Positions 34,892 through 44,318 of a DNA stretch of 64,000 bases are shown here, piece after piece. The notes below the pieces were generated by a model, which was given only the letters and a program-made list of their open reading frames with translations, was not told the origin of the DNA and made no database searches. Within the stretch, counting starts at the first letter, position 1, and each line of letters begins with the position of its first letter. The DNA comes from Caballeronia sp. LZ062 (GTDB lineage: Bacteria > Pseudomonadota > Gammaproteobacteria > Burkholderiales > Burkholderiaceae): the NCBI RefSeq assembly GCF_031450785.1, contig NZ_JARTWB010000002.1, forward strand, positions 2,046,001 through 2,110,000. Direction: 5' to 3'. Both the position numbers and the translations under genes were made by a program.

Positions 34892-36403
34892 ATGTCTTTT
34901 GATTCACTCGGTCTGTCAGAACCTCTCCTTCGCGCAGTCAACGAACTCGGCTACACGAACCCCACTCCCATTCAGCTTCAGGCGATTCCGGCCGTCCTGA
35001 AGGGCGGCGACCTGCTCGCCGGCGCGCAAACCGGCACCGGCAAGACGGCGGGCTTCACGCTGCCCATCCTGCAACGTCTCTCGCAACTGGCACCGGCTGC
35101 GGCCGGCAGCAAGCGCCCGGTGCGCGCGCTGATTCTCACGCCGACGCGCGAACTCGCCGCGCAGGTCGAAGAAAGCGTGCGCGCTTACGGCAAGTATCTG
35201 AAACTGCGTTCGACCGTGATGTTCGGCGGCGTCGGCATCAATCCGCAAATCGACGCGCTGCGCCGTGGCGTGGATATCGTCGTCGCGACGCCGGGCCGTC
35301 TGCTCGATCACATGCAGCAAAAGACGATCGACGTTTCGCAGCTCGAAATTCTGGTGCTCGACGAAGCCGACCGCATGCTCGACATGGGCTTCATTCACGA
35401 CATCAAGCGCGTGCTCGCGCGTCTGCCGCAGAAGCGCCAGAACCTGCTGTTCTCGGCCACGTTCTCCGACGAAATCAAGGCGCTCGCCGACAGCCTGCTG
35501 GATTCACCAGCGCTGATCGAAGTCGCGCGCCGCAATACGACGGCCGAGCGCATCGAGCAAAAGATCCATCCGGTCGACCGTGATCGGAAGCGCGAACTGC
35601 TCACGCATCTGATCCGCCAGCACGACTGGTTTCAGGTGCTCGTCTTCACGCGCACGAAGCACGGCGCGAACCGTCTTGCCGAGCAGCTGACGAAGGACGG
35701 CATCAGCGCGCTCGCCATTCACGGCAACAAGAGCCAGTCCGCGCGCACGCGGGCGCTCGCCGAATTCAAGGATCAGACGCTGCAGGTGCTGGTCGCGACC
35801 GATATCGCCGCGCGCGGCATCGACATCGACCAGTTGCCGCACGTCGTCAATTTCGACCTGCCCAATGTGCCGGAAGATTACGTGCACCGCATCGGCCGGA
35901 CCGGTCGCGCGGGTGCGGACGGCGAAGCGGTGTCGCTCGTGTGCGTGGACGAACTGCAATTGCTGAAGGATATCGAGCGCCTTATCAAGCGGCCGATTCC
36001 GCAGGAAGTGATTGCCGGGTTCGAGCCGGACCCGAACGCCAAGCCCGAGCCGATTCAGCGGCGCAGCCAGGGGCGCGGCGGTCCGCGCGAAGGCGGCCGC
36101 GCGCACGGCGGAGCGCACGACCAGGCGCGTGCGCCGAAAGCGGCCAGCGGCGGCGGTCAGGCGCAGCGCGAGGGGCGCGGCGCAAAGCCGGCTGGCGTCA
36201 AAGCGAATGGCAATGCGAACGCGGGCGCAAAGGCCGCGCCGCGCCGTCCGGAAGCCGCGCATGCACCAGCACACGCGCAGGCACCGCGCGCCAAGACCGG
36301 CAATCCCGGCGCGTTGCTCGGCGGCAAATCGGGCAGCAGCAACGGCAGCGGCAGCGGCAACGCGCGCCGCGACGGCATGCGCACCGGCGGACGCGGGCGC
36401 TAA
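34892..36403 (+). CDS. rhlE: DEAD-box RNA helicase RhlE
   Basis: ATP-dependent RNA helicase of 503 residues acting in RNA decay and ribosome assembly. Q motif YTNPTPIQ (21-28), motif I AQTGTGKT (45-52), PTRELA, DEAD at 157-160, SAT in LLFSATFS, and in the second RecA-like domain [11 protein letters not shown] and [10 protein letters not shown]. The C-terminal 130 residues are a Gly/Arg/Ala-rich disordered tail ending near [12 protein letters not shown], likely RNA-binding. The start ATG 34892 ([10 protein letters not shown]) fits the family; there is no clear ribosome site before it. Confidence 0.94.
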   Translation: MSFDSLGLSEPLLRAVNELGYTNPTPIQLQAIPAVLKGGDLLAGAQTGTGKTAGFTLPILQRLSQLAPAAAGSKRPVRALILTPTRELAAQVEESVRAYGKYLKLRSTVMFGGVGINPQIDALRRGVDIVVATPGRLLDHMQQKTIDVSQLEILVLDEADRMLDMGFIHDIKRVLARLPQKRQNLLFSATFSDEIKALADSLLDSPALIEVARRNTTAERIEQKIHPVDRDRKRELLTHLIRQHDWFQVLVFTRTKHGANRLAEQLTKDGISALAIHGNKSQSARTRALAEFKDQTLQVLVATDIAARGIDIDQLPHVVNFDLPNVPEDYVHRIGRTGRAGADGEAVSLVCVDELQLLKDIERLIKRPIPQEVIAGFEPDPNAKPEPIQRRSQGRGGPREGGRAHGGAHDQARAPKAASGGGQAQREGRGAKPAGVKANGNANAGAKAAPRRPEAAHAPAHAQAPRAKTGNPGALLGGKSGSSNGSGSGNARRDGMRTGGRGR

Positions 36404-36462
36404 GCGTTAGCAACATCGAAGTGAATGCGAGCCGGCCGTCCGGGCGGCTCGCGATCGAAGAT

Positions 36463-36975
36463 TCAGGCAGCGGCGCTCGCCGCTTGCTTCAGCCAGTCGA
36501 GTTGTTCGCGCCAGCGCGCGAGCACCTGCTCGGTGTCCGTCAGTTCGAACGTGATGCCGCCTGTCAGCCGCGCATACGGCACGCGCTGAATCTCTCCGCT
36601 CTCAATCGTCCCGACAAAGCACGCTAGCGGCACGTCGTCGAGCGCGACACGGCGAGCATCGATCTGCACCTGATGAAACGCCTCGTCGAAGACGAAAGCG
36701 AGTGTCGCGCAGGCCTTCGACGCGATAGCGCGAGCAGTACGCGACGACGGCCACAGCGCGAAGCACAGCGTGCGCGCGTCCGGGGCCAGCAGTTCGCCCG
36801 CGCTCAACAGCGCGGTGCGAATGCGCCCGCTGTCATCGACGGCGGAAAGCGACGCCGTGAAGCCGCTCGGCGCGCCCGTCAGCGTGCCGTCGAAGAGCGC
36901 ACGCAATTCCGATGGCCATTCGTCGAAGACGGTCTGCGAAGACAGCAACGGCTTGCCTGCGTTGGAATCGGTCAT
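36463..36975 (-). CDS. Pyridoxamine 5'-phosphate oxidase-like flavin-binding protein
   Basis: Protein of 170 residues with the split beta-barrel of the PNPOx-like family, which bind FMN or F420/heme. Segments GFTASLSAVDDSGRIRTALLSAGELLAPDARTLCFALWPSSRTARAI and ATLAFVFDEAFHQVQIDAR fit the barrel strands. It lacks the marks of the true vitamin B6 oxidase PdxH and is of unknown substrate. It ends 59 bp from the rhlE stop and is convergent with it. Upstream lies the ferritin-like gene on the same strand, 53 bp away. Confidence 0.78.
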   Translation of the reverse strand: MTDSNAGKPLLSSQTVFDEWPSELRALFDGTLTGAPSGFTASLSAVDDSGRIRTALLSAGELLAPDARTLCFALWPSSRTARAIASKACATLAFVFDEAFHQVQIDARRVALDDVPLACFVGTIESGEIQRVPYARLTGGITFELTDTEQVLARWREQLDWLKQAASAAA

Positions 36976-37028
36976 TGGACGTCGGCTCCGTCGCGTGGAA
37001 CGGCTTGCGCCGCATCACGCATCGAGCG

Positions 37029-37853
37029 TTAGCGAAAGAAGAGCTGCGTGATTTTCGCGAGCGGATAATGAACGCCCGGCTGAATGCGCGCGGGCAGATC
37101 GAGCGGTTTCAGGAGCATCTTGATGCACTGATCAGCCGACAGGTTTCGCCGGACCAACGCATTCACTCTCGCAAAAAGCTGGCGGTTGTATGTCGAATCC
37201 TTCGCGCGGTCGGGGTATCGAATGGCGAAGACGTGCCGCAATGCAATCTCGGAATCCTCGCTCTTCAGTTCGGCCACGCGCCGCACCAGCGCGCCCAGCA
37301 CGGCCAGGCGGCCGTTCCCTTCGATCTTGTTCCACTTCTTGAAGAAGCGGAAGAAATGCTTGTAGTGCCGCACTTCATCCACCCGGATGTTGTCCGTGAT
37401 CTCCTTGAGCACCGGCTCGTCCGAACATTCGTTGATGGCGCGATACAGCGTGGCCGTTCCCGTTTCGATGACACAGCGCGCCACCATTTCGAGCGCCCGC
37501 TTCTTCTCGAATTGCTCGTAAGAACACGTCAGCGAATATTCAGCGAAAAAGTTCTTGAATGCGGTGTCCCAGTCGAACTCCGGCCAAACGTGGTTGATAT
37601 AGGTTTTGAGCGCGCGGCCATGCTGCATCTCCTCGGGCTCCCACTCGTTGTTGAGCCACGCCGCGATCTCTGGATCGTCGCGAAAGTACGTGCTGAGGTT
37701 GCTCGTATAGAGATCCGTGCCGCTCTCGATGAACGAGCAGGCGCAGAGCAACAAGAGCAGGTGTTCGTTGGATGCCGCTTTCTGTCGGTCGATCCGATTC
37801 AGATCAATATCTTCGATGCGCCACGGCATGACGTGGGTGCTATCTGTATGCAT
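37029..37853 (-). CDS. Ferritin-like diiron protein
   Basis: All-helical protein of 274 residues with two EXn-EXXH half-sites: Glu43 with EEMQH (Glu75, His78), and Glu130 with DEVRH (Glu160, His163). This is the ligand set of ferritin-like diiron carboxylate proteins such as acyl-ACP desaturases, rubrerythrin relatives and oxygenases. The start ATG 37853 (MHTDSTHVMPWRIEDIDL) has an AGGGAG site; the open frame goes 33 codons further without such a site. Substrate unknown: an oxygenase or desaturase-like activity is possible. The PNPOx-like flavoprotein downstream could be a redox partner, but that is inference from proximity. Confidence 0.78.
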   Translation of the reverse strand: MHTDSTHVMPWRIEDIDLNRIDRQKAASNEHLLLLLCACSFIESGTDLYTSNLSTYFRDDPEIAAWLNNEWEPEEMQHGRALKTYINHVWPEFDWDTAFKNFFAEYSLTCSYEQFEKKRALEMVARCVIETGTATLYRAINECSDEPVLKEITDNIRVDEVRHYKHFFRFFKKWNKIEGNGRLAVLGALVRRVAELKSEDSEIALRHVFAIRYPDRAKDSTYNRQLFARVNALVRRNLSADQCIKMLLKPLDLPARIQPGVHYPLAKITQLFFR

Positions 37854-38190
37854 GTATCGCGCTCCCTGGCTGAACTGAACGCGCCACCGGCCAAAAAAGA
37901 CGGTCGAGGTTCGTACGACGCTGTGAACGTCGTCCCGTCCCAGCGTCTTCAAATCAAAGTGTTAGCGGCTTGAGCTCTTTCATCTTAGCCGTCCTGCAAC
38001 GAGTTTGCAGACATGGGGACAGACTTGCGCCGCGCGGCGCGGTTCCGTGCGCGCGTTGCCGTGCGTCAATTTTCTACGTCTTGGATGAGCGGCTGCAGTG
38101 GGCCAGCATAGAGCAGGAAGCGTGCCGCACATGCTGAACGCGTGCGGCGGTGAGGCGATAGGGCCAAAGCGACGAACTGGCGCGAGGCGG
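37854..38190. other. Intergenic stretch of 337 bp
   Basis: It carries the leader and probably the promoter of the ferritin-like gene on the minus strand. I see no clear -10/-35 pair, repeat, or open frame of note. Confidence 0.4.
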
Positions 38191-39543
38191 TCAGCCGCGT
38201 GCACCGCGCATGCGCCACGCGACGATCGCGAGCGACACGCCCGACAAAATCGCGGCGAGCAGCACGTAGTAGCTGGGCGCGAGTTTGTCGCCGGTGACGT
38301 GAATGAACGCCTCCACGATAGTCGGCGCGAATCCTCCGAAGAGCGTCACGCCGAGCGCATAGCCGATGGACAGGCCGGTCGAGCGCACGCGCGTCGGAAA
38401 GATCTCGGACATGAGCGCGGGCATCGGACCGGAATACGCGGCTTTCAGGACGCCTGCCGCCGACTGAAGCACGACGAGCGAGAGCACGGTCGGTGAGGCC
38501 TGAAGCCACGCGAACATCGGATAAATGGAGAGCCCCATGATGACCGATGTACCGAGCATGATGCGAATGCGCCCGAGCCGGTCCGACAACGCACCCATGA
38601 TCGGCGAAAAGATGAACTGCAATCCGCCGTTGAGCACCACGACGGCGAACGACGCCGTGGCGGGAAGGTGTAGTTGCTTGACGGCGTACATCGGCATATA
38701 GAGTTGCAGCACGTACACCCCGACTGTCGACTGCGCGACGATACCGACCGCGAGCAGCAGGTTCACCCACTGATTCGAGAACGAGACGCCCGGCGCCCGC
38801 GCGTCATTCTTAGCGGGGCGCGCGGCGAGGAACTCGGGCGTTTCATCGAGGTGCGAGCGGATGTAATAACCGACCGGTCCGATCAGCAGCCCGAACACGA
38901 ACGGAATGCGCCAGCCCCACGACTCGAGTTGCGGCTGCGGCAGCCATGCCGTCAGAAGCGAGCCGAACGCGGCGGCCATGATTGCGGCGAGCCCTTGACT
39001 GGCGAACTGCCAGCTCGCGTAATAGCCGCGCCTAGCTTCGCTGTGCTCGACCATGAAGGCGGTCGCGCTGCCGAACTCGCCGCCCACCGCGAAGCCCTGG
39101 ATCAGCCGCGCAAGCAGGATCAGGAGCGGCGCAGCGATGCCGATGTGCTGGTAAGACGGCATGACCGCCATGGTGAGCGTGCCGATCATCATCAGCAGGA
39201 TGGCGAGCGTCAGTGCCGACTTGCGACCGTTGCGGTCCGCGTAAATGCCGAGCACGATCGCTCCGAGCGGACGCATCAAAAACGAAATGCCGAACGTGCC
39301 GATGGCGAGCATGGTCGAGAGCCATTCGTCATGCGACGGAAAAAACGCCTTCGCGATGATCGCGGCGAAATAGCCGTAGACGAGGAAATCGAACCATTCG
39401 AGCGCATTGCCGACAGACGACGAAAAGACGATGCGGCGGACCATCGACTTGGACAGCGTGGCCGACGTCGCATCGGAAACGCCCGTGGCAGGCGTCGCGG
39501 CGGCGTTGCGTGAAACCGGCGTTTCGTGCGCCCGTTGGTTCAT
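38191..39543 (-). CDS. MFS transporter, metabolite:H+ symporter type
   Basis: Transporter of 450 residues with twelve hydrophobic helices. Seen: SSVGNALEWFDFLVYGYFA in TM1, RPLGAIVLGIYADRNGRKSAL between TM2 and TM3, and RLIQGFAVGGEFGSATAFMVEHSE in TM4, the marks of the MHS branch (citrate, alpha-ketoglutarate, proline carriers). It lacks the periplasmic insert of the symporter at 14002. The gamma-glutamyltransferase gene lies 151 bp upstream on the same strand, so the natural substrate may be an amino acid or peptide product of that enzyme; this is inference. Confidence 0.88.
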   Translation of the reverse strand: MNQRAHETPVSRNAAATPATGVSDATSATLSKSMVRRIVFSSSVGNALEWFDFLVYGYFAAIIAKAFFPSHDEWLSTMLAIGTFGISFLMRPLGAIVLGIYADRNGRKSALTLAILLMMIGTLTMAVMPSYQHIGIAAPLLILLARLIQGFAVGGEFGSATAFMVEHSEARRGYYASWQFASQGLAAIMAAAFGSLLTAWLPQPQLESWGWRIPFVFGLLIGPVGYYIRSHLDETPEFLAARPAKNDARAPGVSFSNQWVNLLLAVGIVAQSTVGVYVLQLYMPMYAVKQLHLPATASFAVVVLNGGLQFIFSPIMGALSDRLGRIRIMLGTSVIMGLSIYPMFAWLQASPTVLSLVVLQSAAGVLKAAYSGPMPALMSEIFPTRVRSTGLSIGYALGVTLFGGFAPTIVEAFIHVTGDKLAPSYYVLLAAILSGVSLAIVAWRMRGARG

Positions 39544-39694
39544 GATCTCGTCCTGATGCGTGCGTTCGTGCGCTTGCCTGGGTGCAGCAATGCGCGGGCG
39601 TGCGCCACCGTTCGCACCGTGCTCGGGCAGTGCGAAGCTGTGAAGTCGTGGAAAGAGGCGGCCGCCCGCGTGTCAGCGCAGGCAGCCGCGCTTG

Positions 39695-41332
39695 CTAGAA
39701 GCCGGCGGCGAGACCGTCGCGGCGGCTGTCGCTCGCTGCGACGTAACCGCGCTCGGGATCGTCACGGTCCAGCTTCCAGATGTACTGGCCGGAGCCGAAA
39801 TCCATGTACGGGTCGTCGATGGACTTGATCGTATGGCCCATGCCTTCCAGCGCGCGTGCCGTCTCGAGGTCCAGCGTGGCTTCGATGTCGATGGTGAAGT
39901 CGCGGTTCACCTTCCAGCGCGGCGCGTCGCACGCGGCCTGCGGTTGCTGGCCGTAGTCCATCATGCGCACGATGGACTGCAGATGCCCTTGCGGCTGCAT
40001 GTCGCCGCCCATCACGCCGAAGCTCATCACGGCGTCGCGGCGGCCATCCCTTTCCTGCGTGACGAATGCGGGAATGATGGTATGGAACGGACGCTTGCCA
40101 CCTTCCACGACGTTCGCGGACTTCGGGTCCATTGAGAAACCGCAGCCACGGTTCTGCAACGCGATACCCGTATTCGGCACCACCACGCCCGAACCGAAGC
40201 CCATGTAATTCGACTGGATGAAGCTCACCATCATGCCGCGCTCGTCCGCCACCGACATATAAATGGTGCCGCCTGCCTTGGGCATCCCGAAGTCGAATCG
40301 CGTGGCTCGCGCCGGGTCGATAAGCTTCGCGCGCTCGGTGAGGTAGGCATCGTCGAGCATCTGCTCGGGCGTGACTTCCATCGAGCGCGGATCCGCGACG
40401 TAGCGATACACGTCCGCGAACGCGAGCTTCATGGCTTCGATTTGCAGATGCTGCGACTCGATTCGATCGACAGTCAGCGCGCTCACGTCGAACTTGTCGA
40501 GAATGCCCAGCGCGATGAGTGCCGCGATGCCCTGCCCGTTCGGCGGAATCTCATGGACGGTGTATCCGCGATAGTCCTTGCTGATCGGCTCGACCCAGTC
40601 CGCGCGATAGTTGCGCAAGTCGTCCAGCGTCATGGCGCCGCCGCCCTCGCGCGAGAACGCCGCGATGCGTTCCGCCAGTTCGCCTTCGTAAAACGCACGC
40701 GGACCGTCTTCGGCGAGCGCACGCAAGGTGTTCGCATGGCCGGGCATGCGCACGAGTTCGCTGACTTCCGGCGCTCGGCCGTGCGGCATGAACACGTCGG
40801 CAAAGCCAGGCTGATCCTTCATTTCAGGCACAGCTGCAGCCCACTTGTAAGCGACGATGCTCGCGACCGCGTGTCCGCGCTCCGCGATCTCGATGGCAGG
40901 CTCCATCAGATCAGCAAACGGCAGCGATCCGAATTTCGCGTGCAACGCTTCCCATCCCGCGATGACGCCCGGCACCGTGACCGCGTCCCAGCCGCGCTTG
41001 GGCTGGCGCGCCAGACCGTTCTCTTCACCGTACTTGCGACGGAAGTAGTCGACGTTCCACGCCGCCGGCGCGACTCCGGACGCGTTCAGCCCGTGCAGCT
41101 TGCTGCCGTCCCAGACGAGCGCGAAAGCATCGCCGCCCAGCCCGTTCGACACCGGTTCCACGATAGTAATGGCCGCCGCCGCCGCGATGGCCGCATCGAC
41201 GGCGTTACCGCCTTTCCACAACATGCGCAGACCGGCCTGAGCCGCCAGCGGATGCGACGTAGAAACGATATTTCGCGCGAACACCGGAAGACGCGGCGTG
41301 GGATAAGGATTCTGCCAATTGAAGCGGGTCAT
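39695..41332 (-). CDS. ggt: Gamma-glutamyltransferase family protein
   Basis: N-terminal nucleophile hydrolase of 545 residues that is made as a precursor and cuts itself before the nucleophile Thr. The large-subunit part has STSHPLAAQAGLRMLWKGGNAVDAAIAAA and EPVSNGLGGDAFALVWDG. The likely nucleophile is Thr356 in GGTIYMSVAD, aligned with the TTH of E. coli Ggt by the following SV-x-D. The small-subunit part has NRGCGFSMDP and GKRPFHTIIPAF. No signal peptide is visible, unlike periplasmic Ggt, so it may be cytoplasmic. Start ATG 41332 (MTRFNWQNPYPTPRL). It is followed by an MFS gene. Confidence 0.88.
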   Translation of the reverse strand: MTRFNWQNPYPTPRLPVFARNIVSTSHPLAAQAGLRMLWKGGNAVDAAIAAAAAITIVEPVSNGLGGDAFALVWDGSKLHGLNASGVAPAAWNVDYFRRKYGEENGLARQPKRGWDAVTVPGVIAGWEALHAKFGSLPFADLMEPAIEIAERGHAVASIVAYKWAAAVPEMKDQPGFADVFMPHGRAPEVSELVRMPGHANTLRALAEDGPRAFYEGELAERIAAFSREGGGAMTLDDLRNYRADWVEPISKDYRGYTVHEIPPNGQGIAALIALGILDKFDVSALTVDRIESQHLQIEAMKLAFADVYRYVADPRSMEVTPEQMLDDAYLTERAKLIDPARATRFDFGMPKAGGTIYMSVADERGMMVSFIQSNYMGFGSGVVVPNTGIALQNRGCGFSMDPKSANVVEGGKRPFHTIIPAFVTQERDGRRDAVMSFGVMGGDMQPQGHLQSIVRMMDYGQQPQAACDAPRWKVNRDFTIDIEATLDLETARALEGMGHTIKSIDDPYMDFGSGQYIWKLDRDDPERGYVAASDSRRDGLAAGF

Positions 41333-41766
41333 GAATGAAGTCCGGGTTGCGAGCAAGCTAGTAGCGGCCAGAGCTAGCGGGCGAGTGATTAGTTGATGCG
41401 GCAAAAGAAGCATATTGCATTGCCGCCGTAAGGCTAAACAAATTCATTTATCGTATAAATTAATGAAACGCGAGCATGAATCTGGGCACCGCTTCTTCTG
41501 TGCGGTGCGGCGTAATGCTCATGTGGATTCTTCGAATCGACGCGTCGGGCGAACCGCTTCCGCACGCGCGAAATGTCAAAGCCGAAATTTTGGGCAGTCT
41601 GATTGGCACTCCTCAGACGCTTGCCTACAATCCCAATTCCCGGCGCTTCACTCAGAGAAACAACGAGGAAAGCCCGACAGTTTGCAGTTCCCGCACAACG
41701 TTTCGAACCGCAGAGCCGGAAGGTTGCAGTTGACCGGCCTGCGTTTCGGTCGTCATGGAGAACACG

Positions 41767-41964
41767 ATGCTGAGTCCGCATGAATTTGCCACGCTGCTTT
41801 TGGTTCAGGAAGCGCCCAATCAAGTCGATATGGAACGCGAGGAACTCGACGCCCTTCTCGAACGCCAACTCGTCCAGCTTGAAAGACTCGCGTCCGGACG
41901 AGAACGATGGCGCCTCACCGCGACCGGCAATTCCACCATCAAGGCTTTCAAGCGGTTCTCGTAG
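41767..41964 (+). CDS. Small conserved hypothetical protein
   Basis: Protein of 65 residues (MLSPHEFATLLLVQEAPNQVDMEREELDALLERQLVQ...). GGAG lies six bases before the ATG at 41767; an ATG four codons earlier overlaps that site. The predicted helix-rich pattern ending in a WRLTATGNSTIKAF segment looks like a small winged-helix or helical DNA-associated fold, and I recall similar short proteins scattered in Burkholderia genomes, of unknown role. No operon partner. Confidence 0.7.
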   Translation: MLSPHEFATLLLVQEAPNQVDMEREELDALLERQLVQLERLASGRERWRLTATGNSTIKAFKRFS

Positions 41965-41972
41965 CAGCGTAC

Positions 41973-41998
41973 GGGACGCGGCGCTCCGGCTGCGTCCC
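41973..41998. other. Hairpin between convergent genes
   Basis: GGGACGC (41973-41979) and GCGTCCC (41992-41998) can pair between the ends of the small gene and the lipoprotein gene. No U-run follows, so it is at best a weak terminator. Confidence 0.35.
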
Positions 41999-42015
41999 AT
42001 CCTCCCCGAGGTTCC

Positions 42016-42396
42016 TTATCCCGCGCGCAGCGTCGGGTCCACGGCGGCGCGCCAGCTTAGCGCCTGAGCGCGCTGATCCAGCAGAAAGTTCGCCCATGCG
42101 CTTTGCGCTTCGGGACCCGGATTGTTCACATAGGCGCGATGCCGATCGGCGATGCCCGCCTGAAATACGCAGAAGCGCTCCTTCGACAAGCCGCCCCGCC
42201 GCTCGGCGACATACGCGTCGAAGAATGCCGAATACACGGACTGCGCGTCGGCGCCCCAATCTGTCGACGAAGTTCCGCACATGTCCTGCAGCGCGCCGAA
42301 CGACGGCGCGCCGAACGAGCCGTCCAGACTCGGCGTCGACACGCAGGCGGCCGATACGGCTGCCGCCAGCGTGCCCGTCACGATCCACTTTCGCAT
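42016..42396 (-). CDS. Hypothetical exported protein, possible lipoprotein
   Basis: Protein of 126 residues starting MRKWIVTGTLAAAVSAAC: a signal peptide with a weak lipobox (SAAC) so it may be a lipoprotein or a normally cleaved export. The mature part has two further Cys (DMCGTSS and RFCVFQ), which may form a disulfide, and ends in a helix with WANFLLDQRAQALSW. AAGGGTGAG precedes the ATG. I recognise no domain. It is divergent from glpK, sharing a region with a long inverted repeat. Confidence 0.65.
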   Translation of the reverse strand: MRKWIVTGTLAAAVSAACVSTPSLDGSFGAPSFGALQDMCGTSSTDWGADAQSVYSAFFDAYVAERRGGLSKERFCVFQAGIADRHRAYVNNPGPEAQSAWANFLLDQRAQALSWRAAVDPTLRAG

Positions 42397-42458
42397 TGCA
42401 CTCACCCTTCGCACGATTGAGCCGCCAGTATCGGACGATCGCCGCGTTGCCGCCACTC

Positions 42459-42523
42459 GGCCGAATGGCATAGGCCGAATCACGGCGAGCGTGAACCGTC
42501 CATTTTGCCTATGCCATTCGGCC
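42459..42523. repeat. Perfect 17-bp inverted repeat between the lipoprotein gene and glpK
   Basis: GGCCGAATGGCATAGGC (42459-42475) recurs inverted as GCCTATGCCATTCGGCC (42507-42523), 31 nt apart. GGCCGAAT occurs a third time at 42473-42480 as a direct copy. It lies 82 bp before the glpK ATG. It could be a pair of operator sites, an RNA hairpin in the glpK leader, or a REP-like element. Confidence 0.9.
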
Positions 42524-42605
42524 AGGTTGTCCGCTCGCCGCGCCTCCGATAGATTGCGCATGCGGACTTCGCACGGCCGATGCCCGCTCAACCTCGGAGA
42601 TGACC

Positions 42606-44102
42606 ATGCAGGATCAAATCGTCCTTGCGCTCGACCAGGGCACGACAAGCTCGCGCGCCATGCTGTTCGACAGAAGCGGGAATATCGTGTCCGTCGCTCA
42701 GAAGGAGTTTCGCCAGATTTATCCGCGTGCAGGCTGGGTCGAGCATGATCCGCTGGAGATCTGGTCGACACAGGCGGGCGTCGCGGCCGAAGCCGTGACG
42801 CGAGCGGGACTGAACGCATCGTCGATCGCGGCGGTGGGCATCACGAACCAGCGGGAAACTACCATCGTGTGGGACCGCGAGACCGGCAGGCCGGTGTATA
42901 ACGCGATCGTCTGGCAGGACCGTCGCACCGCCGCGTTTTGCGACGAACTCAAGGCTCGCGGACTGGAGCCGATGGTCCGCGCGAAAACCGGCTTGCCCAT
43001 CGACTCGTACTTCTCCGCCACGAAAATCCGGTGGATTCTGGACAACGTCGAAGGCGCGCGGGACAAGGCGAAGCAGGGACGGCTCGCCTTCGGCACCGTC
43101 GACAGCTGGCTCGTCTGGAACTTCACCCGCCGGGGCCTGCACGTCACGGACATCACGAACGCGTCGCGCACCATGCTTTTCGATATCCACGCGCGCCGCT
43201 GGGACGACGAGCTGCTCGACGCATTCGACATTCCGCGCAGCATGCTTCCCGAAGTGCGCGCGTCGTCCGAGGTCTACGGGAGGATGCACGGCAGCCTGCT
43301 TGCCGCCGAGATCCCGATCGCGTCGCTCGCGGGAGACCAGCACGCCGCGCTCTTCGGCCAGATGTGCACGGAGAGCGGCATGGTCAAGAACACGTACGGC
43401 ACGGGATGCTTCCTCGTCATGAACACGGGCGACAAACCGATCGAGTCGCGCAACAATTTGGTGACGACCGTTGCGTGGCAAATCGGAGATCGCGTCGACT
43501 ATGCGCTGGAGGGGAGCATTTTTATTGCGGGCGCCGTCGTGCAATGGCTGCGCGACGGGCTCGGGCTGATCCGTCACGCGAGCGAAGTGGAGTCGCTGGC
43601 GCGCGCCGTACCCCACAGCGACGGCGTCTACCTCGTGCCCGCATTCGCCGGGCTCGGCGCGCCGCACTGGAATCCGCGTGCGCGCGGAACGCTTTTCGGC
43701 GTCACGCGCGGCACCACGTCGAGCCATATTGCGCGAGCGGCGCTGGATTCCATCGCGTACCAATCGCTCGACGTGCTGAAAGCAATGGAAGCAGACTCGG
43801 GCATGTCCATCGCTGAACTGCGTGTGGACGGCGGAGCCTGTTCCAACGACTTGCTGATGCAGTTCCAGGCGGATTTGCTCGGCGTCGACGCGACTCGCCC
43901 GCGCGTCGCGGAAACCACGGCGCTCGGGGCAGCCTATCTCGCCGGGCTCGCGGTGGGCTATTGGAAGGATATCGGGGAACTGAAAGCCCAATGGCAACTA
44001 GACCGGCGTTTTCAGCCGTCGATGTCCGCGTCGGAGATAGAACCGTGTCTCGCTGGCTGGCGGCGGGCGGTCGCCGCAGCGAAGGCTTGGGCGGATGCGT
44101 GA
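42606..44102 (+). CDS. glpK: Glycerol kinase GlpK
   Basis: Phosphorylates glycerol to glycerol 3-phosphate with ATP. The 498-residue FGGY-family kinase has [16 protein letters not shown] at the start, [25 protein letters not shown], the [19 protein letters not shown] phosphate loop and [21 protein letters not shown] start it at ATG 42606: GGAG lies six bases before it, while an ATG two codons earlier overlaps the GGAG. No glpF, glpD or glpR gene is in the window, so it stands apart from other glycerol genes here; the inverted repeat upstream may be its control site. Confidence 0.97.
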   Translation: MQDQIVLALDQGTTSSRAMLFDRSGNIVSVAQKEFRQIYPRAGWVEHDPLEIWSTQAGVAAEAVTRAGLNASSIAAVGITNQRETTIVWDRETGRPVYNAIVWQDRRTAAFCDELKARGLEPMVRAKTGLPIDSYFSATKIRWILDNVEGARDKAKQGRLAFGTVDSWLVWNFTRRGLHVTDITNASRTMLFDIHARRWDDELLDAFDIPRSMLPEVRASSEVYGRMHGSLLAAEIPIASLAGDQHAALFGQMCTESGMVKNTYGTGCFLVMNTGDKPIESRNNLVTTVAWQIGDRVDYALEGSIFIAGAVVQWLRDGLGLIRHASEVESLARAVPHSDGVYLVPAFAGLGAPHWNPRARGTLFGVTRGTTSSHIARAALDSIAYQSLDVLKAMEADSGMSIAELRVDGGACSNDLLMQFQADLLGVDATRPRVAETTALGAAYLAGLAVGYWKDIGELKAQWQLDRRFQPSMSASEIEPCLAGWRRAVAAAKAWADA

Positions 44103-44194
44103 TGTGTCCTGAGCGCCGCGCGGGATCAGGCCCACGCTCCCGCGACAGCCGCCTTCAGCCCTGCCGGCCAAAAGCGCCAGAAAGTGCTGCGCGC

Positions 44195-44200
44195 TATAAT
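44195..44200 (+). promoter_or_regulatory. TATAAT -10 element before miaB
   Basis: A perfect TATAAT lies about 118 bp before the miaB ATG, with no good -35 at 17 bp. It is the best candidate for the promoter of the long miaB-lnt run. Confidence 0.4.
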
Positions 44201-44318
44201 ATGCGGCTAAACGCAAGCGAAATCAGCGCAGTTTCGCGCAAAACCGCTGAATCTTTATCCGCTCCTTCTACGTTCCATAAACGCCCCCAGGTTAACCACT
44301 GCGACCGGCGACCCATTC

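Noticed and set aside
41476..41733. Plus-strand frame of 85 codons after the ggt start
   Set aside because: No ribosome site, no domain, and composition unlike the neighbours; perhaps a decayed fragment but not supportable.
41434..42000. Minus-strand frame of 188 codons
   Set aside because: It is antisense to the small plus-strand gene at 41767, which has a good ribosome site and protein-like pattern; the minus frame looks random.
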